NCBI GenBank assembly: GCA_026770615.1
Contig: MU631810.1
Coordinates: forward strand, 94,200-108,142
Reading direction: 5' to 3'
DNA length: 13,943 nt
DNA from: Pavlovales sp. CCMP2436
Taxonomy: Eukaryota; Haptophyta; Pavlovophyceae; Pavlovales
Below, piece by piece: positions 7,752 to 13,943 of this stretch. The notes beneath the pieces were generated by a model. The model had not been told where the DNA came from, did not search any database, and saw only the letters and a program-made list of their open reading frames with translations. The first letter of the stretch is position 1. Each line of letters opens with the position of its first letter. The translations under genes and the position numbers were made by a program.

Positions 7752-7920
7752 GGCTACGACCCCAGACCCCCACCCAACACCGCCTCTGCTGCGTGTTGGC
7801 ATGAAGCTCTCAGACCCAGACCTATTGCAAACTACCGTTGAGCCGCTTATATATCAAAAAAATGTATTTGGCTACGTGTGCATCATCTGACTGACCGCAG
7901 TGGAAGTGGAAGCCATGGCC

Positions 7921-8679
7921 CTAGTCCTCGTCCAGCAGATCAAGCGCGTTCATCGCCTTCCCTGCTGCGGCCGGATTCTGAGGCTCACCATCTTGCATCT
8001 CCGCGTCCGCCGTGTCTCGAGGCGAGGACACCTGCGAGCAATCGTCGGCCTCCCCCTCCGTGCCCGTGTCGCTCTCCTCGTCGCGCGCGCTACGCAGCTC
8101 TCGCTTCACTTCGTTGAGATGGTCCACCAAGCGCCCAGACAGGTTGCTCTCCAGTACGCTGATGCGCGCGAGCGTCGAGCGCGCGAGCAAGGACGCGCGC
8201 AGGGTCTGCGCGTCGATCGTCGCGATGGAGTGCTCCAGGCTGGCGAGAGCAGCCGCGCCTGCCGCCAGTCGGCCAATGAGCTCTGCTCGGATGTCCTCCA
8301 CGGCTTCGCTCGACAGCGCGCACTGCGCCCTGCCACCCACGAGCTCTCGCTGCCCCTCGATCTCGCATTCGCGCGACCAGCTCAGGATTCCACCTGGCGC
8401 AAAGATGAACGCGGTCTCGGAGCGCGCGAAGGACTCGAGCGTGAGCTGCAGGTGGGCGTCCAAGTCCTCCTCGAAGTGCGATTCGACTGCGAGTATCCCC
8501 AGCTCTGCCGGCCCGAGCGAGGCCTGCCAGCCGTCGAGCCCGTCGGTGAGCTGCAACTCAATGCGAGGACCAGCGTCCGCCCAGCTCGCGAGATGCATCT
8601 CGCGCGGCGCGCCCGCCGCGCCCGGTGGCGCCGCGCAGGAGATGCGCCGAGGGAGTGTACGGCGGATGTCTAACATCAT
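7921..8679 (-). CDS. XRCC4: XRCC4-like non-homologous end-joining factor
   Basis: Scaffold protein that binds DNA ligase IV and bridges broken DNA ends in the nucleus. Single exon, 252 residues, somewhat shorter than animal XRCC4. The head domain shows ASWADAGPRIELQLTDGLDG then W51, matching the XRCC4 head strands up to the V/L-T-D-G-x-x-A/G-W turn and very like the plant form. It is followed by a helix (about 60-85) and strands including FIFAPGGILSWS (91-102). SSEAVEDIRAELIG (123-136) starts the long coiled coil, in register with the family. Near its end, VLESNLSGRLVDHLNEVKRE (175-194) resembles the ligase IV-binding end of the stalk. The tail (201-252) is acidic and disordered, ending NALDLLDED. 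Paralogues PAXX and XLF share the fold, but the T-D-G-W turn and stalk register favour XRCC4. The start is one of two adjacent Met codons. It is transcribed away from TAF7. Confidence 0.72.
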   Translation of the reverse strand: MMLDIRRTLPRRISCAAPPGAAGAPREMHLASWADAGPRIELQLTDGLDGWQASLGPAELGILAVESHFEEDLDAHLQLTLESFARSETAFIFAPGGILSWSRECEIEGQRELVGGRAQCALSSEAVEDIRAELIGRLAAGAAALASLEHSIATIDAQTLRASLLARSTLARISVLESNLSGRLVDHLNEVKRELRSARDEESDTGTEGEADDCSQVSSPRDTADAEMQDGEPQNPAAAGKAMNALDLLDED

Positions 8680-8810
8680 GGCTCCTCGTCGGCGGGCTCA
8701 GCGGTTGTTCTTGGCGGCGGGCTAGGTGGTGGGGACAGAGGCTCAGCGACGGTTGGCGGCGGGCTCAGCAGTGGAAATAGAGGCGGGCTCGGCGGGACAG
8801 ACGGCTTGGC

Positions 8811-8843
8811 GGTGTGGACGAGCTGGAGCGGCTCGTCCACACC
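8811..8843. promoter_or_regulatory. Perfect 13-bp-stem hairpin, 7-nt loop
   Basis: GGTGTGGACGAGC (8811-8823) is the exact reverse complement of GCTCGTCCACACC (8831-8843) around TGGAGCG. It lies about 95 bp before the TAF7 ATG and 130 bp from the XRCC4 ATG. It could be a dimeric protein-binding site or a 5' UTR stem-loop. Confidence 0.7.
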
Positions 8844-8881
8844 GCAGCATGGCGGCCGCGTGAAAACAAGCCAGCTCGCGC

Positions 8882-8919
8882 GTGTCTTGCGTGCCCAAAG
8901 ACGCAAGAGCGCAAGACAC
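8882..8919. promoter_or_regulatory. Alternative overlapping stem-loops upstream of TAF7
   Basis: GTGTCTTGC (8882-8890) pairs with GCAAGACAC (8911-8919). Alternatively TCTTGCGT (8885-8892) pairs with ACGCAAGA (8901-8908). The two folds exclude each other. The site ends 18 bp before the TAF7 ATG, so in a TAF7 transcript it would lie in the 5' leader. Confidence 0.55.
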
Positions 8920-8937
8920 CTTGGCGACACACGCGCG

Positions 8938-9666
8938 ATGCCGGCCCTCGACGAGGAGGCGTACGTCCTGCGGCTGCCGCTCTCGCTCGCGGCGCGGGTG
9001 CGCGAGCTGATGCAGACGCCCGGGGCGACCAGGGACATGTCCATGCAGGTGCAGTTCGCCGAGCAGCCGGGGTTCGAGCCGGGCCGCTTCGCGCGCGTAC
9101 GCATCGGCGAGGACTTCTTCCCCGCGACGTTGATGGACCTGCCGACGGTCGTCGAATCGGCCAAGTCGATCGACGGCGTGAGCTTCTACAAGTCCGGGCA
9201 CGTCTCGCAGGTGCTCGTGGTGAGCGAGATGATGATGACGCCGCCCCCGCCGGCGAGCTACGTCGAGCGCGATGGGCTCACGCCGCCCGCGCGCCGGATA
9301 CGCGACTTCTGGGCGGCGAACCAGCCGATGAGCGCGCGCGACGAGGGCACGGGTGAGGTCGAGCGTGTCGAGGCGAAGCTCAGGCGGATCGTCGATGGGC
9401 AAGGCGCCGCACCCGGGGACGAGGACGACGGTTTCGCTACCACTCCGGCCGGCGGCGGTGGCGCGTTCCCAGCTAGGGCAGGTGCGCCCTTGGCCCCACA
9501 GAGCAGAGCCGCTCCCAACCCAGCTTTCGCACAGGCCCTGCAGGCCGCGGGTGGCTCCCAGCCAGCGGTTTCGGTGCAGACGACCGCGCCGCACACGTTT
9601 CAGACCCTGTTCGGCGACAGCGACGACGAATCGGATGACGAGTCGGATCCCGCGGAGGAGGATTAA
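8938..9666 (+). CDS. TAF7: TFIID subunit 7 (TAF7/TAFII55 N-terminal domain)
   Basis: Subunit of the general transcription factor TFIID, where its N-terminal domain binds TAF1. Single exon, 242 residues from the ATG at 8938. The conserved domain fills residues 5-125: EEAYVLRLPLSLAARVREL, then FARVRIGEDFFPATLMDLPT, VVESAKSID, FYKSGHVSQVLVV and finally ERDGLTPPARRIRDFW. These correspond block by block to the family's x-x-F-I-L-R-L-P, D-L-P-C-V-M-E-S-x-K-T-I-D, F-Y-K-x-x-D-I-x-Q-M-L-V and H-G-I-T-x-P-L/M-x-x-x-R segments. After a Pro/Ala/Gly-rich linker, the protein ends in an acidic tail (DSDDESDDESDPAEED). An upstream in-frame ATG at 8806 would add 44 residues, but these have no family counterpart and translate the hairpins, so 8938 is preferred. 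An AATAAA overlaps the stop codon. Confidence 0.9.
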   Translation: MPALDEEAYVLRLPLSLAARVRELMQTPGATRDMSMQVQFAEQPGFEPGRFARVRIGEDFFPATLMDLPTVVESAKSIDGVSFYKSGHVSQVLVVSEMMMTPPPPASYVERDGLTPPARRIRDFWAANQPMSARDEGTGEVERVEAKLRRIVDGQGAAPGDEDDGFATTPAGGGGAFPARAGAPLAPQSRAAPNPAFAQALQAAGGSQPAVSVQTTAPHTFQTLFGDSDDESDDESDPAEED

Positions 9667-9670
9667 TAAA
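9665..9670 (+). terminator. AATAAA overlapping the TAF7 stop codon
   Basis: AATAAA shares two bases with the TAA stop (9664-9666). If used as a poly(A) signal it would give a 3' UTR of only a few tens of bases. Whether this organism uses AATAAA is not known from the window. Confidence 0.35.
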
Positions 9671-10366
9671 AGTGGCGCTCGGGCTCACGTGATAAGGTTT
9701 CGATAACAGCGGAGCGTTGGAGCACTAAGCCGTTTTCTCATCATGACAACAAAACTGTTTCAATTATGAATATTTCTGAATTAAGTTTCGTGTTATTTAA
9801 TTCGAGATGTAGTCTCCATGAGCGGCATTCAGCATTGGGCCCGGGAAAAGCGGCAGGGACAGGAGCGCGAGTTCTAGGACCTCTGCCGTCTGCGCCCCCG
9901 CGGACTCTCGCTCTCCGCGGCCTCGAAATATCCACGGCCTGGCCATAGTCCGCACCATGCTCGGTCTCCATCGCACTTGGTCGATGTCCCTTGCTTGTAT
10001 CGAGCTCCCCTTTAATTTCGATTTGGAGCTGGACGAGTGTTAATAGTGTTGATCAACACTTGGGTCCTGTGATATCCTACAGGCAAAGGGGACGGACGTT
10101 ATCAATAAATTTCTGGTGAGAGCTGTGGATGAGGCAGATCATTCAAGGGAGGGGAGCATTCGTCGCCGCAATCGTGGTATTTCAAATAACCCGGCGTGAG
10201 ATATTGTGGCAGACGGTTGCACCTAGCTTGCGCTTCTCCTCGCCTTTGCTCGGCGCGACGCCCTCACCTTAAATAACTAGCGTCCGTTTTAAAAACTGAA
10301 GGTGCCGAATGGCCGGACGCCAAGTTCATTTCGGCCTTCCACCTGACCCGGGTAGCCTCCAAACCC
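9667..10366. other. Intergenic region between TAF7 and sorbitol dehydrogenase
   Basis: No gene recognised. It must hold the TAF7 3' end and the promoter of the dehydrogenase. It contains an exact 16-bp palindrome at 10045-10060, two CCGCGG palindromes near 9899-9920, and CCTGT-ACAGG arms around GATATC near 10066-10083. Frames at 9741-9971 (-) and 9766-9948 (+) overlap each other and look random. Confidence 0.55.
10045..10060. repeat. Perfect 16-bp palindrome
   Basis: AGTGTTGATCAACACT is its own reverse complement. It lies about 307 bp upstream of the dehydrogenase ATG. It may be a dimeric factor site or chance. Confidence 0.6.
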
Positions 10367-11707
10367 ATGAGCAGCAAGCGCGCGAAGGCAACGCCAGCGC
10401 AGCGCGCGCTCATCCTACGCGCGGCCAACGACATGGGGATCGGCGAGATCCAGACGACAGACTGCTGTCCGCCCGACTACTGCCGCGTGCGCATCATATC
10501 GTGCGGCATCTGCGCATCCGACGATCACTTCCTCCGCAACGGACGGATCGGTAACTTCGTGGTGGATGAGCCGATGGTGCTCGGGCACGAGGCCGCGGGC
10601 GTTGTGGTCGAGGTGGGCGACGACGTCGTCCACCTTCTCGTCGGCGACAAGGTGGCCATCGACCCCACGGTTGCGTGCGGCCAGTGCGCGCGCTGCCGCG
10701 AGAGCAGGACAAACCTCTGCCAAAAGGTGCGCCAGGGGAAGTAGACGCAGACGCCTACCACTGGACGCTTACCACCAACTGTCCGCCTCTGATCGCTTAC
10801 TCTCCTCCCCGCTTTTGCCAAACGCACTGCCGCACCTGCCAGGTGACCTGCTTCGCTACCCCACCGACCCACGGCGCGCTGTGCACGAGCTTGGTACACC
10901 CCGCACGGCTGTGCTTCAAGCTGCCGCCGCCGCTGACTACGATTCACGGCGCTATGTGCGAGCCGCTCAGCGTAGCAGTGTATGCGGTCGAAACCAAGGT
11001 GTGTCGTGTCGCGATATCCCACCGCCCCTGCCACCACTGACTGACCGCCCGCTCCCACCGCCCTCCACCGGATGCCGCTTGTGAAGGCTGCGGTGAAGGC
11101 AGGCCAAACAGTCGCCGTGTTCGGCGCGGGCCCTATCGGCGTCCTCACCTCACTCGTCGCGGCTGCGAACGGCTGCTTCGTCATCGCAATCGATCTGAAC
11201 GCAAACAGGCTCTTGGCGCTCAAGGCGCTTCTGCCGCAGGGCGTGACCACGCTTGCCCCTCGCGGCAGCCCGGAGGAGACGGCGGCTGCGATCAGGGCGG
11301 CGGCAGCGGAGCAGGGCGGGGAGGATGGCATCGCGGCCTCGATCGACTGCACGGGTGCCGAGGCGTGCCTGCGTGCCGCCATCTTCGCAACCCGCAACGG
11401 CGGCGTCGTGGTTATGGTGGGCCTCGGCCGCCCTGACAATTCGCTCCCGACCGTGGATGCGCTCCTCCGCGAGGTGCGGCTGGAGGGGTGCTTCCGCTAC
11501 CGCAACACGTGGCCGCGAGCTATCGAGCTGATGGCGTCAGGAAAAATCCCACTCGACGCGCTCGTCACGCACCGGTTCGACTTCACTGACGCAGGCACCC
11601 GTGAGGCTTTTGACGCCTGCAACCGGGGACAGGGCTCCGATGGCCGCGCAGTTATCAAGTGCATGATTCAGCTCGCGCCAGAGCCGCCGACGAATGGCGA
11701 CAGCTGA
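10367..11707 (+). CDS. SORD: Sorbitol (L-iditol) dehydrogenase, zinc-dependent MDR family
   Basis: Cytosolic-type NAD-dependent polyol dehydrogenase that oxidises sorbitol or related polyols to ketoses. Three exons (10367-10726, 10843-10998, 11087-11707) join in phase 0 across GT-AG introns of 116 and 88 nt, giving 378 residues. Catalytic zinc ligands are visible: C49 in GICASD, H74-E75 in GHEAAG, and E160 in MCEPLSV. C104, C107, C110 and C118 form the structural-zinc lobe, present in plant sorbitol dehydrogenases but missing in the human enzyme. GAGPIG (185-190) binds the dinucleotide, and D208 after the second strand favours NAD over NADP. CFATPPTHGALCTSLVHPAR and CFRYRNTWP are hallmarks of the polyol dehydrogenase branch rather than alcohol dehydrogenase. 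The second acceptor (AG 11085-11086) has a weak pyrimidine tract and was chosen by frame and length. AG 11094-11095 would drop three residues. Xylitol or L-arabinitol dehydrogenase is an alternative substrate assignment. Confidence 0.9.
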
Positions 11708-12221
11708 ATGGAGCCCGCTGGAAATCTCCTCTGCAACGCCGTGTCTGTTCATCTGCCTGCAATTCCTGACGCTCTCTCCTGCATCCGTGTCCGTTCCTTG
11801 CATCTGCTGCACTCAGCTGAGTAACCCACTAACCCGATCGAGTGCAGAATAAGATAAAGTTAAAGTTAAAGATATATTAAGATAAAGATCGCGAGTGCAC
11901 GTGCTGCACCTTCGGCTCGTGATGAGCACACCAGCAGCCTGCGCGCAGCGTCTACCGCCTCAGCCTCTGGCCCTTCGGTTATACACGTATAGCTTGCTTT
12001 TTTTTCCGCACCTCGGTTACGGTTACGGCCTACGGGTTAAATATTGCACAGCTCAGTTAGGATTTCTTTAGTTGTGGAGGAGAGTGTTGCAGCTTTCAGA
12101 CCAGTAGGCGGTTCAGTGCTCACAGGAGTGTTCACTCAATTTGAATACGAATAGAAACCGGCTTCGACTTGCGCGTGGCCCGACACTCACTCACGGCGAC
12201 AGGTCAGTCAGCCAGGCGCCT

Positions 12222-12452
12222 TCGACCAAACTTGTCTGTGGGTGAGCACCACCTGTTGAATCATGCTGAGCCGCTATATATTAATGTAGGGGGTTCTGAC
12301 TGGCGGTGTGAAAAATCATCGAACTAATCTATTAGCACTCCGACGCAGGCTCCAACGCGCTACGCCAAAGTGGGGAACGTGGTATAAGTGGGGGTGATGA
12401 GTTGATGACGAGAAAGCCGAAAATAAAGCGCTGACTTCGCTGCGCAACGCGG
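12222..12452 (+). repeat. Dispersed repeat, copy B (longest copy)
   Basis: The right part (12275-12452) matches copy A at 4062-4232. The left part (12222-12280) matches the inverted fragment at 6321-6378. The two similarities meet at GCCGCTATATATTAATG, so this copy links fragments that are otherwise separate. No transposase, terminal inverted repeats or target duplication was seen. Confidence 0.75.
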
Positions 12453-12466
12453 GGCTACCCTCGACA

Positions 12467-12710
12467 GTGCGCGAGCGAGCGAGTTCATTGGTGATATCCT
12501 ACCGGTGACATATCGCTGGCAAGCCATGAGAATTGAATGTCGAGAACTAGTTTGCGCGTGCAGGGTGCGGGCCGAAGCGCGGGAGCGCAGTACCGCAGTT
12601 GAAGGACTGGTTGAAGTAGGAGACAGAGGAATTGAAGAGGGAGCCGAATGAGCCGAACTATCGTCCAGCAACGCAAGGCCGCCCGGCCGTGCGCGAGCGA
12701 ACGAGTTCAC
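12467..12710 (+). repeat. 22-nt direct repeat pair, 222 bp apart
   Basis: Positions 12467-12488 and 12689-12710 (starting GTGCGCGAGCGA) match at 20 of 22 bases and flank a unique 200-bp spacer. The first lies 15 bp after the end of repeat copy B. They could be remnants of element ends or short terminal repeats. Confidence 0.6.
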
Positions 12711-13865
12711 TGCTGGTCCCACCTTCGACGTGTTGCTGGAATAACAAGTTGGTTGAGCGTGCCATATTTTAAATTCGGCGGCAGCGGAGAAAGCATTGGG
12801 AAAATTTGCCGCTTGGAAATTTATTAGCTGTAAAGCTGTCCGATTGAGACCCGGTCTTTTAGTTTATTAGTGGGGCATAACTAAACTCCCTTTGACCAAA
12901 TCTAATTCTAGATGGTGGATGGGAGCTCGAGCGGCTTTTCGAAAGCTTCCCGAGCAATTTATTGATTATTGCGAAAAATAAATGAAAAAGCAGGCGGGGC
13001 CTCTATCAGACAGGCTGTAGAGCAGGCTGCAAGCAGGCGCTTGACGGCCGGGCCAGCTTTGGGGCCAGCAGCCAGGCGGCGGGCAGACCGGCTAGCGCGC
13101 GGCGCGAGGCCGGCCGGCCGGGAAGTCAGCCCAGCGCCGCGTCTATTTTGCACAGATAGTAGAGGTTGTCTTTGTTCACAAAATAGAATAAATATAAAAT
13201 AGGATTTTGCCATCGGTCGACTGAATGCCAGTGGTAGCGTTTTTACCCGAGCTCGAACTCGGGCTGGCGGCGATGCCCGCCCGCGCGCGATGGCTTGTTT
13301 AAGAGATCGCGCGCAGGCGCAAAAGATCTATTTGTTGATTCCCGATCTTCGCTCAACTCCCTCTGCGAGGTGTGTGCACGTCCTTTGCCCATATGTGACA
13401 AGCCTCTTGCTCGCCGCCCATCGGCCGCGGCAAAGCGGAGAGGCGGCCATAGCTCAGCAGCGCGCGTGCGATGTCGTGCACAGCTCGGACCTCGTCGATC
13501 ACGAGGCGGGCCTGCCCCGTAGTACGGGCGACGCTCATGACGCGCTGCGTACGCCGACCGTTCTCGCGTGACTGTTCCCGCGCTCGCCACCCGTCCATCG
13601 CGGCGCGCGGAGAGGCGACCAAGCGTCGGCGGCGTGCGTGCAACGTAGTGCACCGCTGCTCTGCGCTGCTCAGCGCGAGCTCGCTCGACGCCCGCGTGCA
13701 CCCGTTCCGGCGTCCGAGATCAGCTACTTCATTTTTTTAAAAACTACGACTTTCTTAACAGCCCACAAAATTGGACGTCCCCGGCCCACAACACCACGTC
13801 CTGGACGTGCACACGCGTATTGCGCACCTCCTGATCTCGCAGACCATCCCGACCCGCCAAGACGC

Positions 13866-13943
13866 ACACCAAGAACCGATGCTCACGCATCTCGACACGC
13901 GCCTAGCGCACTGACCGGTGTTTCACCACGAACCGATGCTCAC
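13866..13943 (+). repeat. 57-bp-period repeat cut by the window edge
   Basis: The 21-base block at 13866-13886, ending GAACCGATGCTCAC, recurs at 13923-13943 with two differences, exactly as the window ends. Two units are visible, so this may be the start of a tandem array or a pair of dispersed motifs. Confidence 0.6.

Larger units (their letters stand above)
6187..7920. other. Gene-free, repeat-rich region between MFS and XRCC4
   Basis: About 1.7 kb with no credible gene on either strand and more A/T than the flanking genes. It holds the distal copy of the tandem duplication, an (AT)n tract, GGT-rich sequence and a C tract (about 6400-6480), a related pair of hairpin-like segments (6247-6288 and 6657-6690), a long imperfect hairpin (7027-7113) and the MITE at 7601-7751. 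One 32-codon frame (7434-7532) is too short to call. Confidence 0.6.
8680..8937. promoter_or_regulatory. Shared divergent promoter region of XRCC4 and TAF7
   Basis: The two start codons point away from each other with 258 bp between them, so both promoters and 5' UTRs must lie here unless there are undetected upstream exons. The left part repeats GGCGGGCT-containing units (about 8690-8800). The right part holds two inverted-repeat structures (8811-8843 and 8882-8919). No TATA box is evident, as is common in such bidirectional promoters. Confidence 0.5.
11708..13943. other. Gene-poor region with repeats, right part of window
   Basis: No convincing gene in about 2.2 kb. It holds the dehydrogenase 3' flank with an A-rich GATAAAG/GTTAAAG stretch (11848-11890), dispersed repeat copy B (12222-12452), a 22-nt direct repeat (12467-12488 and 12689-12710), GC-rich GGCC-repetitive sequence (13080-13130), and a CCCGAG-CTCGGG palindrome (13246-13263). 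A GC-rich block lies at 13270-13720, with overlapping open frames on both strands that I cannot assign. Confidence 0.55.

Noticed and set aside
8806..8937. 44-residue N-terminal extension of TAF7
   Set aside because: It translates the promoter hairpins and has no family counterpart. The ATG at 8938 starts directly before the conserved domain.
10069..12500. Shared 12-mer GTGATATCCTAC near 10069 and 12491
   Set aside because: Several such 12-mer coincidences are expected in a 14-kb window. The similarity does not extend.
13246..13263. tRNA T-arm lookalike (GTTCGAGCTC on the minus strand)
   Set aside because: The stem is a 6-bp palindrome with a 6-nt loop, and no D-arm, anticodon arm or acceptor stem can be placed around it.
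13243..13701. Overlapping frames in the GC-rich block near the right end
   Set aside because: Frames on both strands are similar in length and Arg-rich. One (13353-13643, minus) has a helix-like stretch, but nothing identifies a gene.
1..13943. CRISPR arrays, prokaryotic operons, rRNA or phage genes
   Set aside because: No regularly spaced repeats with unique spacers and no prokaryotic gene structure. All recognised genes are eukaryotic and most contain introns.

Overview
This window reads as nuclear DNA from a GC-rich unicellular eukaryote, most likely a microalga or related protist. Four of the six genes need canonical GT-AG introns to make sense. All six products are typical eukaryotic proteins: cytosolic aspartyl-tRNA synthetase, an NCX-type Na+/Ca2+ exchanger, an MFS transporter, XRCC4, TAF7 and a plant/animal-type sorbitol dehydrogenase. 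Coding DNA is very GC-rich at third positions. The intergenic DNA is much more AT-rich and carries simple repeats, hairpins and small transposon-like elements. A haptophyte or similar alga is my guess, but the lineage cannot be fixed from sequence reading alone. No rRNA, tRNA, CRISPR or prokaryotic signal was found.

Layout. 1-750 (+): last two exons of aspartyl-tRNA synthetase; the preceding intron is a TACTCA/TACTAA microsatellite. 1015-3330 (+): Na+/Ca2+ exchanger in two exons, whose intron is an internally duplicated sequence. 3331-4430: gene-free, with hairpins and copy A of a dispersed repeat. 4431-6186 (-): MFS transporter in three exons. 6187-7920: gene-free and repeat-rich, with a 28-nt tandem duplication, AT and C tracts, a long imperfect hairpin and a foldback MITE flanked by 12-bp direct repeats. 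7921-8679 (-) and 8938-9666 (+): XRCC4 and TAF7, head to head across a 258-bp gap containing a perfect 13-bp-stem hairpin. 9667-10366: gene-free. 10367-11707 (+): sorbitol/polyol dehydrogenase in three exons. 11708-13943: no convincing gene, with copy B of the dispersed repeat and an incomplete repeat at the right edge.

The genes do not form a pathway. They are ordinary single-copy-looking eukaryotic genes with independent jobs: translation, Ca2+ transport, small-molecule transport, DNA end joining, transcription initiation and polyol metabolism. XRCC4 and TAF7 could share a bidirectional promoter.

I see no obviously new multi-gene system. The most interesting non-genic signals are the MITE at 7601-7751, the dispersed repeat family (4062-4232, 12222-12452, inverted fragment near 6321-6378), and signs that introns here grow by local duplication: the NCX intron, the duplicated exon end/donor in the AspRS intron, and the branch-point-like microsatellite.
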